Shown: positions 24,253 to 38,462, counted from the stretch's first letter. The stretch is 64,000 nucleotides of DNA from Xiphias gladius (GCF_016859285.1 NC_053400.1:22153001-22217000), one strand, 5' to 3'. The notes: generated by a model from the letters alone, not told the origin. Numbers and translations: made by a program.

Positions 24253-27200
24253 ATGGCATCGCTTGGGGAGTCTGTGCGGTTGGAAAGAGGTAAAGTTAAT
24301 TGGCCAGCTAGCCTTAGCTTAGAAATATTTGTTGTGATACCAGGGGAACGTTAGACTAGCTTAGCTAGCATAACTGATCCAGCCGGTGATTGTTGTTTTG
24401 GACTGTATACTTTCTTCTTCAGGTGGATAACATTGCGTTAAAGATGTCTTGCGGATAGCCAAAGTTTATGGCTTTGATTAATTGTGTATATTCTTGGTAC
24501 CGAGCTAAAGTAACGACAGTTTTTACGGCTACATTGCTTTGCCTTGCGCAAAAGCTAACTAGCTAATGTTGGTGACAACAGGGAGTGATCAGTTAACCGA
24601 GCTGGTTTGTTAAAGGCTCGACTTATGCTAGCCGCAAAAAATGTAAGCTTTATGCACTTTGGTACACCAGCTTCATTGTCATTAGCAGCAAGGATGAGCA
24701 GTAGTAGATATGTATATTGCATACTGTATTCAACCTCGGTCTTCCATTTGACTAAACGCTGACATTAGCTCCTGATGTGTCTGCTAATAAACTGTGGCTA
24801 GAGAGTAGCGAGAACCCAGATTTCTATTTTAACAATCCCCCACACATATAATGTTAATTTAGGCCGACGAAAAGCCTAAAGAATTATCTGTGAAACAGTC
24901 TCTTCCCTTTTGTTATACTGAAATTTTTAAAGCAATTTACAGATTAAGGTAATAACGATTTCTTTAAATTCGGTAGGATATAAATAAACTCTAACTGCAA
25001 CAATACAAACAGGATATTGTAGGAAAACGGCTTATTAATTTTACAGAGCTGCTGATAATGTTTGCCCCATCCCCTCTATGGTGGCGGAGGCAGTTAGTTA
25101 TTTGTAAAACAAGGAGTAAATGATATGCTGGCACTGAAATTTATTGAATGAAGTTGCAGTATATCATATGGCACCAAGCGTGATATATCAGAGGTTGAAT
25201 TATGTAGCTTCATAACAATGTTTATTTAAGGTAGATAAAGAGTGCTGTAAGACCAGACAAGCTTCCCCACAGGGAACATTCAGAACAAATGTTTTGCAAG
25301 TCCAGGTAATTTCAGTCTCAAACTAATTAAAGATGTTAATTGGCAGCAAATTTATTCCAATTTTGCTCATTAGTAAATAATTTTAGACATTTTTATCAAG
25401 TGGTAACGCCAGGCATTTGTTAAGCTCATTCACAGCTTCTTGCTATTTAGTTTTATATTAGTACAGGTTGAGTACTGCCATTCACACAGGAAGCAGTTGT
25501 TGCAGATATAAGTGAAAACGTTGATGGTGGTGTATGTGTTCTTGTTGACAGATATTAACCGTGCTATTGAACTGCTTGATAAGCTCCAGAGGACAGGGGA
25601 AGTTCCTCCCCAGAAGCTGCAGGCGCTGCAGAGGGTCTTACAGAGTGAATTCTGTAACGCTGTCAGAGAAGTGAGACACTGGGTCTTTGTTATTCGTAGA
25701 AACACCGAACTGTGGCATTAGAGATGGCATTAGTTCACTTTTCTCTTCAGATATTCAGATCTTCAGCTGTTGCTGATGAAATATTATCTAACAATGTCTC
25801 TTCAGGTTTATGAACATGTATATGAAACAGTGGACATCAACAGCAGTCCTGAGGTCAGGGCCAACGCCACAGCTAAGGTATACCCAAGTCAAATACCATC
25901 TAATACACAAGCATTTGACTTGTGCACACCTTTTTCTACTCTTAATTTTAAACCATTTGTCTCCTAAAGGCACTCTAGTTGAACACTTCACATTGTGTGT
26001 TAAGTGCAGTAAATACAGTATTTTCACAAAAGTTTAACACCACCACTTTTTAATTTGTAGGCTACTGTGGCAGCTTTTGCAGCAAGTGAGGGACACTCAC
26101 ATCCACGTGTTGTGGAACTGCCCAAGACAGAAGAAGGCCTGGGTTTCAACATAATGGGTGGAAAGGAGCAAAACTCACCTATTTACATCTCACGGATCAT
26201 CCCAGGAGGCATTGCTGACCGTCATGGAGGCCTGAAGAGAGGCGACCAGCTTCTCTCTGTTAATGGGGTGGTACGTTGAATTCACAGAATCACAACATAC
26301 TCCACAAATGTTACGTTTGAGTTTTAGCATGACACACATTTCATTTTTAATTTGTGTACAACTGATGAGGGATGCACTGATCCGATTTCCTGGATCTGTC
26401 TCAGTGATGATACTAGCCTGGTGGATCAGGTATCAACCATAACGTTACCAATTCACTTTAAATACAGGTTTTTTGGAAATGGCATTCGGAAATTCAGCGT
26501 TTCCACTGTCAGTTACAGTTGTTCAGTCACGGCAGCCACCAATTCAGTTTTTAGTGCCACAGTAATCCCTGATCAAATGTTACTTTACATAAAAATGATC
26601 CCAATGAGTTCCACACAATGAGGTATACACAATTTAAATTTGGCAGAAAGAATGATCTGATATCGAATCACTACTCTTTATCAGCAGATATCCTGAGTTG
26701 AGGTTTCACAATCAGTATTGAGAGAAAAAAGTTGGAATCGTTGTATCCTTACAATTAATGAAGCTCAGTATCTGAGCAAAATACATAACAAAAAGGCAGA
26801 GCTGTTGTTTTTTGAAAATTCAGCTTCATTATCCCTTTTGGGAAATTGTTTTGGCAGCAAGGACAGTTTAGCAGATAATTAAACCTTTGTGATTTTTCCT
26901 GCTTCTATTCTGAGTGTCCAGCCTCAAATAAGTGCAGTTTTTGGAGGATATGTCTCAGAATGGGTGGAAGGAAAACTGAGGACAGAGAAGCATTTACTTT
27001 AACACAAGGTGTATGTCATGCTTAAGGGTCCAATTTGCCTGTTTTCACCATGAATGCTGTCATACCAATGTCCAGAAGAAGACTGCTAACAAACGCATGC
27101 TGTATGAATTTAAACAATGTAGGTTTCAAATTCATCTGGAAATTGGCTCTGCAAATGTTTTATGAGGAAGGAAATGAATTCAGCATATTTATTAGGCCTC

Positions 27201-27834
27201 AAGGACACACAAAAGAATTTTGGTGAGAAACTGTGAATGTCAACGTAATTTAGTTTGTTTACAGGAAAACTACAGGGTATCTTTAAACCTCTTTCACATT
27301 AGCCACAGCATTCAGCAGTTGCGCTTGATGTTATGCTCAGGTCGTTTAAAATTCAAGCCAAAGACAATCATCCAGTTGACTTTGTTTATTGCTCAATTTG
27401 TTCTCTCATTAAAACGTCCAAATTCCAAACCTTTATATGGTAAGTTGAACCAGGTTTATGTTGGAACTATGTTCACTGCAGTACCTGTAAAATACTGAGG
27501 TAATTGTTTCTTCTAAAGTTACAACATATTGTGTGGCTCATGAGTTAAACAATTGCCCACAGTATATTGCTTTTTGATTATAAACCTATTAAAAAAAACT
27601 TATGATACTACGTCTGTGATAAAATCTTACAGTAGTTTTTTGTGTTTTGTTTTTTTTTCCCCCCAGAGTGTTGAAGGTGAGCACCATGAGAAAGCTGTGG
27701 AACTCCTCAAAGCCGCTCAGGGCACAGTAAAGCTGGTAGTAAGGTACACCCCCAAAGTCCTAGAGGAAATGGAGTCACGCTTTGAGAAAATGAGGTCGGC
27801 AAAGCGCCGGCAACAGAACAACTATCCCCAGTAG
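24253..27834 (+). CDS. lin7c: Protein lin-7 homolog C
   Basis: Small scaffold protein that links CASK/Mint complexes and other MAGUK partners to membrane proteins at synapses and epithelial junctions. Five coding exons: 24253-24289, 25552-25670, 25806-25877, 26061-26270 and 27667-27834. All have GT-AG introns and the frame closes to 201 residues (human LIN7C 197). The protein starts Met-Ala-Ser-Leu-Gly-Glu. The L27 domain is about residues 10-65 (Asp-Ile-Asn-Arg-Ala-Ile-Glu-Leu-Leu). The PDZ domain is about 92-175 with the carboxylate-binding loop Gly-Leu-Gly-Phe at 102-105. The tail is rich in Lys/Arg and ends Asn-Asn-Tyr-Pro-Gln. It sits downstream of bdnf in the same direction, as in mammals, which supports lin7c over lin7a or lin7b. 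Intron 4 carries a small DNA transposon. Confidence 0.98.
26365..26753. mobile_element. Non-autonomous DNA transposon (hAT-like MITE) in lin7c intron 4
   Basis: The left end reads GGGATGCACTGATCCGA and the right end, reverse-complemented, AGGATACAACGATT, so the element has imperfect terminal inverted repeats. The interior carries GATCAGGTATC and GATATCGAATC motifs typical of a common teleost MITE whose ends read GGGATGCACCGATCCGA. It has no transposase. Divergence of the ends suggests an old copy. Confidence 0.65.
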
Positions 27835-30800
27835 GATTTTTCCATGTTGATGCCCAGCTCCCATGTCTCTGCTACTCTAGCCTTCTTGCCATCTGTTCTG
27901 GTCTCTTTCTTATCTCTCCTACCCAAGTTTAGTTTTAGTTGCCACTCACACATACCGTATATTCTGCTTCTACCCCTCTATGTAGCATTTTGAATATTCA
28001 CCATTGTTACTGTACTAGACACTACGACTCTAGATGAACACTAGAATGATTATAACTGTCTGTGTAGGTGGTCTCTCACACGTGTGCATTATTTTTGAAT
28101 TGACAATTTGAATGCAACTTTGAGTACTTTTCAGACCAACTACAGAGCTCCTTTGACTGGAAAGGTAGTGTTTTTAATTCTTTTATCACAGCCACTACCA
28201 AGTGCCTCAGGGCAAACACGTTTATCCTATGTACTGTGTTCACTGTTCTTTTTTTTTTCTTTTTAATTGTTGAAATTCAAGTACACATAATTAAGTGCTT
28301 GTGGCTGGAATCACTGCAAGTTTAGCAACTATTATTCTCAAAGATCATTTAATTTGATTATAAAATCCAGTTAAATTTTAATGGCCTCTTTACCTTTATG
28401 TCCAGAGAAGCTTTGGAGGATTTGATAACATTTTGAATTTGTTAAAAAGAGATAGTTACTATTTATCTTAGATATTAATCTTAGAAGATTTTGCTCTGGG
28501 CTTACCCACTAAGTTTTTTTTTTTTTTTTTTACATCATACCACACTATAAAAAGCTCACATGGTGCTGTGGGGTTTGAGTAGCTCAGCAGGAACTGTAAG
28601 TGATGTAATGGGGTCTCAGCAACTCATGAGCTAAATTCCTGCCACCACACATACACTCATTTTTACTTGTATCGAAGTAATAAACCTTCACAAGCATAAA
28701 CTCTCTAGAGTCAGCAGGACACGAGATTAAGCTTTGATTAAATTATCTTGATTTTTCTTTAGCCAGGTACAGTAATTAATTAGAAGTCAGTTACTTAACA
28801 CGTCTTTGATCTTTGCTAAAAACTGCTAGTTAGTATTGTTTGCATCAAGTAGAAAGCAAAGAAATGTAAGACATTCATAATAACAAGCAATCGCTTTATG
28901 TCACAGTAATGCCTAATGTGAGTTTTCATCATTATTTTGATGAATGAATGAAATGGCAGATGTTGATATTTCACATACTGTATATGGCCATTGCATATTC
29001 ATCAAGATGGTGTTTGGGGCATCATGTTGTAAATCTGTTGCATCAGCATATCGTTCATTTCTATTTTTTTTTGTCTTTTTAACATTTTGTTACTCCACGT
29101 CTTACTTAAAAACAAAAACGTGTCTTATATGAAGCATTTACTACTTTGATCTTTTATATCCTGGCATCATTGAGATCTTTAAAGGTTAATCGTGCACATA
29201 ATACCAGGGCTGGGATAAGGATTAACATTCAAAGACAAGAGTAAGGCCGTATATTTCAATAATTTAGTAGAGCAATAAGTTGGAACATTTTCTTACCTTT
29301 GTGTCCCTACAGATTCATTGCCATAAAGTACCTACACATTTTTGTCTTTTTTCTTTTATTATTACTCACAGTCGTCTTTGCTTCATTAAAGCCAAAATTT
29401 CAGTGGCAACCATGTACTCTGTATTTAATATACAAACTGCACATAATTTTAAAATAAGAACGATAATGATAAACATTTTATTACTGAATACTTCCAGTCA
29501 TTGGCAGTTCTGCTATGCGGTTTTAAGCAGGTTAATATCAAACCAGTGTCAATAACCCTCACTAGACCTTAATTGTAGGTTTTCCTCCCATGTTTACATA
29601 TACAGCACATATAAACAAAGTTTTGTTAGTGTTTGCAGAATGCATGATTAGCTATCATATTGATATTCCTCGTGCATCATGAGAAAACATCTTGTGATGT
29701 GGAACAGTAACGATTGACAAGTCCAAATCCTACGCTTAATCCTCCGTGCAACATGTCAGTCAAACAAGTCCGCACACCATGGTTTTCTTTAAAAAACTTC
29801 AATGTACAAAATCAAACAAAAGTGAGTATTGATTTAAAGCGAAAAAATTAAGTAAATTTCAATATAATGATTGTCAGGTAGAAGCCCTTCCTCGCTCAGT
29901 CTTTCAGTGTGTGGGACAACATACTCCCCAGAACAAATTTTCAGTTTTTTATTCACAGAAGTCTTTTGTTTCCATGGTAGATGCAATATCCTGTACATAG
30001 CATATAGCATACCGTAAAGTAGGCTTTAGCTGCGTAAGCCATACTATTGTCCACAGTCTCAGGATTAGCACATCACATACTTGAGACAGTCAGGCGTTAA
30101 CGATGAAGATAGTTGTTATTTATATAACTGGTGTAGAATTTAAATGGATAGTGGATAAAGTAACAGAAACACATGGCTGTGTATGAAAAGCAGGAAAACT
30201 TTACCCCCAGTCTAGCTTCAGTCTCTATTTGAATGGTGTCATACATGTCCTGAACCGTTTGTCCTCTGGTGTCGAACCGTACTTCAGAAAGTAATTCCTT
30301 CTTAATGCAGTGTAGTTTTAAATGGAAATGAAGTTGAGTGTGCCACTTTGCGGCTGTTTTGGCGTATGCTGTCATGACTGACATGGCATAATGGCGACGG
30401 CTGTACAGTTATTGTGTCCAAGGCGTCTGAATTTAGGTCACTGATAGTTTCTATTTGCTTGTATAGCTGCTTTTTTGATGTAGTTATTCCGAAGCTTTTC
30501 ACTTTCTTTTTTTTTTAATCATTTGGTGTTTTTTGTTGTTTTATCCACCATCTCTTAACATACAATAAGGTTCAATAAGGGGTGACTGCCTATGACATCA
30601 ATTGCTCTAGCAAACTGTAAATAGCTCATTCAAAAGAAATGAAGATCAAAGGTACTTTTTGGCATAAAAAAAATTATTATTTTGTTTTCTCCAAAATATT
30701 CTTGCGTGTTTCAGTGATCTGGAAATTTGTCCTTAAAAAAGATGAAAAAGAAATGCATCACAAAGTGCTTAAAATATCATTATCAGTGTAAGGTTAGGGA

Positions 30801-32420
30801 AGCTTTGGTTTTTGTTTTTTTGTTTTTTCCTTCCACAAGAAAGTGAGTATCACTCGGTGATGATTTGATCATTTTTACTTAATAATCGGAGCTAAAAGTG
30901 TAGTTTGCAAACAAGTTGCTCTTTGCCATCTTAGTTTTATTTGTTGCAGTCTCTACATATGTCCATCATTACCCTCCATGTCAACTCAGTCAGCTGTTCC
31001 TTTAAATGTCAGGTTTACCTGCGGGGCTGTCTTCACTCAAGCCAGTGGAAGGTGTCATTGACTTTTATCGAATTGTATATTACTTTAATATTAAAAAAAA
31101 AAAAAAAGATGATTGAAGATGAGCACATAGCCTGGATGTATTTGGTAGGCGTGCTCCTTCTAACCCATTACTCCTTACTAAAAATGCTGAATTTTGGGAC
31201 AAAGTATAAAACAAAACACACGCAGTACCGTAAAAACTGAATGCAAATCAACTATCTATGCAAGGTCATTGAAAAACTTTGAAAATCTCCTGTATTGGTG
31301 CAAAATAGTTTTTATTACAGAATGTTATTGAAAATTACTACTTTAAGGCTGTGTGGACAAACGTCTAATGTAATACAACTTGTTCAACAATTTTGGGACC
31401 CGCTGCACTTAAACACATTGGAGTTACATAGTGTTCCGAGACATTTACCATGTTTGTTATTGTAACATTCTCATGTTGATCACCATCAAGTAACCGTTAA
31501 AATTTCCATGTGATATCGGCCTTGCTATCTAATTAATGATTGTTCAGATGCATGTAGAAGAATAGGCTTATGTGAAGGTGAGGTTAGTAGTAGACCATGT
31601 CATAGGCTACTTTGAGCATACCTTTGTTTTGGGGCAGAAAATTTAGCTGAGGAGTTTGGTTGTACATAAAAGGTTGAAATGTCTTAATATAATGTATAGT
31701 TTGAACCTTAATTGTGTTTTATCTAACAGTAAATATCTAGCTGCACTGCTCAGACACCTGCACAAGTATAGTAAATCATAAAAAACTCTAATGAGACTTG
31801 GTATTGATATTGCACAGTCACACTCTCCACTGAATGTCACTGACCATGATCTTAGTTACAAAATTTTGTGAAGTACCCTTCAACTTTCTACCCGTTTTCC
31901 TTGTCTATATATTGGAATGGTCGATAGAGTATTTTTTATAATAGTTTTCTTTTGATATTTTTCTCAATTTTTATAAGTGGTTTTCCTAAAAATAAATACC
32001 AGGGATAATTGGTACTTCCACTTTGACTGTGTACCAGGGCCATATCAGTAAAACCTCTCTGAAATGCTGCACTGATGTAGAATGGCTGATTAGATCTTGT
32101 GGCTGTATGAACTTACAGACTAAGAAGAGAAACCCTCCTAGATCAGCGCTTCTTTTCTGGGATCCGAACTGATTTTTTTCTTTTCCTTTTAGTACCAAGA
32201 CCAAATTTGCAACATTTGTGAAAATTTTGATAATGTTTTAAAATGTTTTAGTCAGTGCTTGTTTAGGATTATTACCTGTAAACTGTGTTGTGTTATTTTG
32301 TGTTCTATGGTTTGTTATCTAATTTACTGTGTTACATTGATGTGGAATGTAAAATGTTGTGATGTAGAACATAATAATTGGACTGGCTGAATAAACAGTG
32401 CTTAAATTTATGACTTTTCA
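27835..32420 (+). other. lin7c: Probable long lin7c 3' UTR
   Basis: AT-rich sequence without recognisable coding frames follows the lin7c stop. A well-formed AATAAA at 32390-32395 with a GT/T-rich stretch downstream is a plausible distal poly(A) site. Mammalian LIN7C also has a long 3' UTR. Earlier signals may exist, so the extent is inferred. Confidence 0.45.
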
Positions 32421-35400
32421 AGGTCTTCTTGAACACCTTGTACACACAGCATTTATTTTGGTTTTAGGCTCAATAACATCAGGAACAACCCCCAAAAGCA
32501 GTGAAAGAGTTGTGAGAGGACATTAAAACAATAAGACGTTTGTAGGCATGTCTCTTATCATTCAGAAGCTCCATAATGCTCTTCACAATAATTGTCATGC
32601 CTGGCACATATGGTAAATTCTTTAATGAAAATTCAGAAAATGCATGCGACGCAGAGTAGGAGCTCCCTTCGGTGAAGAGGGAAACATTTTTGCTGCCAAA
32701 CACTGCTGTAAGAATGCACCCAGAGCTGAACTTTCTCGCTCAGCTATTGAAACGGATTGTGTTCTTCAGACAAAACTGCCATGCTGATGCGTACATTAGT
32801 GTACTGCAGCAGGTCCAGCGATTAAATGCTCTTCCTTTGTCTTCAATGCTCTGCTTCACTATTCCACTACTGTCTCGCCTTAATGGTACAAGAAGCCGGA
32901 AACTACTTCAGAGCAGGGAATAGAAACTCGGTAAGAGCAACTTGGCAGTTACGACATTAGTTCAAATTTTTTCTCCTCCTTGGTCCAAAACCATGTGTTT
33001 GGAAAAGCACAGGTGACACCAGTAACTTTAATGATGGCTCTCTTCCAACGATAATTGCAATGCATAAATAATCAATTTTTATTTTTTAATCAGATAAGTC
33101 CATTTTATTTTGTGAAATCCCTTGAGGCAATAGTCTTCCCACTCTGGATATAGTTGTGTTTAAAAGGTGGTTTCACCCAGATGCATCCATACATACTTGT
33201 GGTAGATCAGGGCTGGTTGCCTGGAACCACACCACGCACGTGACAGCAATTCATTAGAAATGGATGTTCACGCTACAGCTCGAGACCAGAGCACAGCTGC
33301 TGGTTTCTCGTGGTGTGGATCAGATCCATTGCAGAGTCTCGTGTGTGGATGGTGCACATGGTCTTTTCTGGCAACAAAAATCAATCACACCCCAGTGCGA
33401 GCACAGCAGTAGCAACAGGGTCTGAGGACGAAGCAGGGGGCCAAACTGGATCTGGAGCCTAATCAGCAGTAGGAGCAAAGGAGTAAGAAATTTATTCATG
33501 TTGAGATACAGTACGGTATAACACACATACACACATTTGAATGCTTGGAAAAGGAGAACACTCGTAGAGCAAAAGTTGCTGACATTAGTGAGAGGTGAGT
33601 GAATTGTCGCTGAGCCACAAAAGCACCAACTTTTAATTGCAAAAAGATGTAAATACATTTTAAAATGCCTTCTGTGATAGAGAAAACTTCTACTTAGAAC
33701 AACAGGACGACATGTAAACACCTAAATGATGAGACACAGTCTTGGAGAAAAGACAAAAAGCAGAAAGCTGAGTAAAGCAGCCTGAATGAGGCATATCCCT
33801 GATTTTAATAAAATATATTGGACTATTGGACATTGGTCCAGATGTACACTGAATTTTTTTTTAAACTCTTTATTGTAAAAAAGAACATGGAACAGAAAAA
33901 AGCAATAGTTTAAATTTGCAGTATAATGCAATTACAAATAAAAATATTTGAAAAAAAAAAATGAAAAGACCTGAATAAAGTGAAATAAATACCCCTAATA
34001 GTTCAAGTACACACTAAAGAATTTTGTCACCATTTATCTTGAAGATCATGAAATTAAAATAGCAAATTCATACAAATATCTTGTGCAGTTTTGTTTTTTT
34101 CTGTTGTTACGGGACCACTTTCTAATAAGGCACATTTTATAAAGGCTTTGCAAGTCTTAACTAATAACTTTTTGAATTGTTAACGAATAATTCACTGATG
34201 CTTTATGGATCAGTTGTAAGCCATGACAGGAACAGCTTTAGGTTGCCAGATTGTGAAACATCCTTTTAACTGATTGGTCCATGTGACAGAGGAACTGCAG
34301 CAACACCCATTTATTAACAATTTATTAAGCATTTTTACCAACATATATAGCTGTTTTATAACTAAATAGAAAGAGTACACAACCAGCAAAAGGGATTTTT
34401 CACAACCTGATATTTGTTTCTATCGGGGACAGTAATTTCTTAATCATTAATAAAGGTAGTACTTACAACTTGTGTTTTATAAAGGGTGACTTATTAGACA
34501 GCAGCACTGCTGCGTCACGGAGAAAGACTCAAGACAATTTTGTTTCCATTTACATTATTTTTGGGATATATTACATTTTATGAATAAAGTGTTGTAGAGG
34601 TTTAGAATGAACTGTATTCATGAACATATCAACATCCTCTATGTATTTAAACTGAGCCTCTTACGGTGCAATATGAGGCAGGGCCCTGTTCTTTGAATGG
34701 GGAGAACTCATTCTTGTCCAGAACAGACTGCTGATGACTTTACATGAGTATTTTTTGCTTCTTAGAAGTTGATTTGAAATTCATGTGGAAGTGTTGTCAG
34801 AGTCCTTAAGCCAAAACCTGCAAAAGTGCAGCTTATTGACAGTTAGCTGGATCATGATCAATACTTATTAAGGTGAATCCCAGACATTAACTAATTTTCA
34901 GATATAAATGGCTTGGTTTCTTAGATGTATAATAAAACAGTGTTGATATAATTAGGACTTTAGATGGGAAGGTTAACGAGGAATCATTATGATTTGTTGG
35001 TATAATTATCACAATGAAGGGCTGTATTTATATATGATAAAATATATAATTAAATAATAAAGAACCGATCCAAACATATAGTGTGAGCAGAGTCATAAAC
35101 TCAACTCAGAAATTCTAACATCAAGCACTTAATTCGACATTGAAATGCGAATTTGTCATTTGATCTCTGTAAAATAATTAACTGCGGAGCTCACCTTGCT
35201 TTTTCTGTTTTGTTTCGTTTCGTTTTCATAGCGGGCTTATCATTATCACTATGAAGCCCCCAGCAATGCACCAACATCACTCATGGTCTGAGCACATTCA
35301 GTGGTAATATTTAATTGTTTAACACCGTTGAAAGAGTGGAAACACCATGGGGCACAAATTTAGAACAGAACTACACACACTAACAATGCAGAAACACACG

Positions 35401-35700
35401 GAACATGTCATTAACATTATTTGTGAGTGTGAGTGCAGGATAGCTTCATCCAGTCTTTAAAGAAAAAAAAATCAGTCATCAAACTCTTCTCAAAGACCTA
35501 AATTAGCTGTAGACAGAATTCCCAGCATTATTTCAGCCTGTTACCCTGTATTAGTTAAACCACAAGTGAACCAAAGGGCCCGGGTGTGTTGAACCAGATT
35601 TGTACTGTAACATATTGCATTGCACCCTCTGTAGTTGAACAGTAGGTGTCGCCTTCGCTTCTTCTTGCTCTGCGGTCCGAAGAAGAAGAAGAAGAAGAGC
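32421..35700. other. lin7c-rplp2 spacer
   Basis: No gene recognised on either strand. It contains one probable MITE (34110-34500) and AT-rich unique sequence. The right end, from about 35640, has CpG and a GAA run (35681-35697) and leads into the rplp2 promoter. Confidence 0.6.
34110..34500. mobile_element. Probable MITE with TTATTAGA-type ends
   Basis: The left part reads GGACCACTTTCTAATAAGG and the right part ATAAAGGGTGACTTATTAGA. In opposite orientation these share CTAATAAG. The interior words TTATAAAGGCTTTGCAAG and ACTAATAACTTT fit a widespread AT-rich teleost MITE. No coding capacity. Confidence 0.5.
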
Positions 35701-35727
35701 GGTTTCTTCCGTTTCCACCCACTGACG

Positions 35728-35787
35728 CTTCTTCCTTTCTGTCCGTGCTAACCTCGGAGTGAACACGCGTTCGCCTGTCTAGCTCAA
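35728..35787 (+). promoter_or_regulatory. rplp2: rplp2 promoter/first non-coding exon with TOP-like start
   Basis: The pyrimidine stretch CTTCTTCCTTTCT at about 35728-35740 is a plausible 5' TOP cap site, typical of ribosomal-protein genes. A donor (CTCAA then GTGAGT) follows 35787. The coding part starts in the next exon, whose acceptor TTTTTCAG ends at 36672. The exact cap site is inferred. Confidence 0.55.
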
Positions 35788-36673
35788 GTGAGTGTCTTTT
35801 TATGATGTAAATAACACAGTATTCACTATGAGAATGGGCAAGGTATTTCAAGAAATAAGTAAACTTCTGGCTGTGGTAACTCAAAGACCTTAAAGTGTGG
35901 CATCTTTACATTATTTATTCTTTTCACGCACCGCACCGTGGCAGCAGCTAGCCAAGATAGCAAATGTTAACCGAAGCACAAGCCGCCACATGGGTGTAAA
36001 ACTGCAGCTATGTTGTTTCTGTCGTCACATTTTAAACGGTCTGTTCGAGTACATGTAACTAGATTTAACCAGAAGCATTACGCCAAATATTTTCCAACAC
36101 TCAAGACTCAAAAGGCCCTGCTTATACGTCCAGAAAATCAGCCCTAAACAGTGTTTGATTGTCAAACTAACTTCATCATTCAAAAATGTTTTCAGATCAA
36201 AATATTTCATATTAACGGTGACAGTTTTGTTAGTTGATTACAGTATAATTTGTGCTTACAAGTTACATGATGGAAAAACTGAGTTAAGGCTCTTGAAGAT
36301 TGTGCTGTTTGATAGTATTAACTACTTTATTGCATGCTGTTCAAATCATAATTAAATAGTCCAAGTAAGCTTTAAGGAGCACAGCCATGTATGAGGAAAG
36401 TAAGAGTACTCCTGGCAACAATAAATGCTTAGTCTGATATGTGTAGGACAGAGTGCCTACATTTTGTACTTAATGTTTCACATTCATGGTTTTAATGTTT
36501 TTCTTCTCTTGAGTGGCGTAAATTTGTGTAAGAGAAGAAGAAATTTCTCGTCTTTGAATTCATTCAGTGCATAGCCCTTACCCTGTTTTTATTTAGGAAA
36601 ATAAAAAGAAATGTGTAAAAAGCTGGCCAAACTTACTGCTGACAGTTCATCTTCCCGTTTGTTGTTTTTCAGG

Positions 36674-38462
36674 ATGCGTTACGTTGCTGCTTACCTGCTC
36701 TCTGCCCTGGGTGGCAATGAAAACCCTGAGGCCAAGGACATCAAGAAGATCCTCGACAGCGTTGGCATTGAGGCCGATGACACACGCTTGGACAAGGTAC
36801 AGAGCAGATTAATTTCCATTGTTTCTGGTTTTGTGGCTACAGTTGTACCAGCGGCAGTGATACCCATATAATTTGATCTTTCCCAACAGGTCATCTCTGA
36901 GCTCAAGGGCAAGAATGTGAATGACGTGATCGCCACAGGTGGGTTTGCTACTGTGCCACTTGTCAGATTGTAGTGCCTGTGTTGAGTGATAAATTTAGAT
37001 TTTACTTTTTTTTTTGTGGTTTTTTTTTGTTTTTTTGTTTTTTTGGTTTTGCCGAAATTTGTACATCTGTTAGTCTCTCTCAGATAAAGCAGCACTGGGC
37101 AGGATTTGAATATTTAAATTCAGCCCTGAATTTATCTACAATACAAGCAACTAAGCACTCAGAGTTAGACTTGCAATACAATTATCTCTTCACTCTGCTT
37201 AAAAAAAAAAAAAAAAAAAAAGTCAACAGTAGGCCCAAGAGATGCATTTTCAGACATTAAATCGCAGAATTCCTGGATGCGTAAATCCTTTAAACAGCAG
37301 TTAACCCCTCAATAAATTTGAGACACAACACATGAAGCTGTTGTGAAGTGTTTTATGTAAGCTGATGAGAGTATCTGATAATACATTGTGGTTGATTTGC
37401 TAAGTCTATGAATATGATGTCCAGTTTTTTCAATTTTAACTGTATATCTGAATATATTTACACTTGGTTCAAACTGGAAGGTACTGACTGGGTCAAAAAT
37501 CACAGCTTTAGACTGTGTACCTTTTTAGTATTAGTATCAACATGATAATGTAATGCATATGACGACTGGTGCTTTTTTAAAAGATATATACTTCAAACTT
37601 TGATGAAAAATTCTGTATATCAAGGCCAACCAGACAGAGGCAGTGTTCACTTGGCTATAACTGTAATATTGTCACTGTAAGGCCAGGAAAGATGATGTTT
37701 ATGCTAATGTTATTACTATGGCTGAATTGCCAGATCGTCTCATAATGTTTCTGGCTGCTGAGGGTCAGCGATATAACTTGTGCTTTATATCTGCCAACTC
37801 GTGTCTCCTCAGGTTACGGTAAGCTGGCCAGCGTGCCAGCAGGCGGTGCCGTAGCCGCTGCCAGCTCTGCTGCTGCCAGCTCAGGCGGAGCCGCAGCTCC
37901 TGCTGCAGGTGAGCATTGCAGATTATCACCTTGTTTGACTGCATCAATGACACTTGGCACACAGTGCCTTTGCCCTTGCCCGTATGTTAATATGTTGATA
38001 TGAAGCCAAATTAGTCATAAATTGCTTTTTCATAGAATTAAATGTTACATAATTTCACCTGGCTGAGAATGTTCTTAGGGCATATTTTTGCTAGGTTTTT
38101 AGTGTGGTCATTTTGGAGAAATTGGTGTCATAATATGTATATATTCATGGGGAAGAATACAGTGACTTGACATTAATTGTTGACATTAACAGTTTGTCAT
38201 GAAAACCCAATAATTGAATTGTTTTCTAACAATTGCGTGAGTTACCTCAGTGACTTCATACACCGATCAACATTAACACGGGTAACTGATTTTAATGATG
38301 TGGCTGATCTGTCAGCATAGCTGTTTATTAAATGTGCGTTGGTCATTATAACAGGAAATAATATCAAATGCTTTTTATTTTGCAGTTGAGGAGAAGAAGG
38401 AAGAGAAGAAAGAAGAGTCTGAGGAGTCCGATGACGACATGGGATTCGGCCTGTTCGACTAA
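36674..38462 (+). CDS. rplp2: 60S acidic ribosomal protein P2
   Basis: Component of the ribosomal stalk, which recruits translation GTPases to the large subunit. Coding exons: 36674-36796, 36890-36938, 37813-37908 and 38386-38462. GT-AG introns and frame closure give 114 residues (human 115). The N-terminal dimerisation domain begins Met-Arg-Tyr-Val-Ala-Ala-Tyr-Leu-Leu and contains Asp-Val-Ile-Ala near residue 53. An Ala-rich hinge is encoded by exon three. A charged Glu/Lys segment precedes the invariant tail Asp-Asp-Met-Gly-Phe-Gly-Leu-Phe-Asp, the factor-binding peptide shared by P0, P1 and P2. AATAAA lies at 38479-38484, just 17 bases after the stop. The mammalian gene hosts an H/ACA snoRNA in an intron; I could not identify one here. 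Confidence 0.98.

Noticed and set aside
33320-33721. 133-codon minus-strand frame
   Set aside because: No recognisable family, AT-rich context, and no splice partners.
36797-38385. snoRNA in an rplp2 intron
   Set aside because: Mammalian RPLP2 hosts an H/ACA RNA, but I could not find a convincing two-hairpin/ACA layout by eye.
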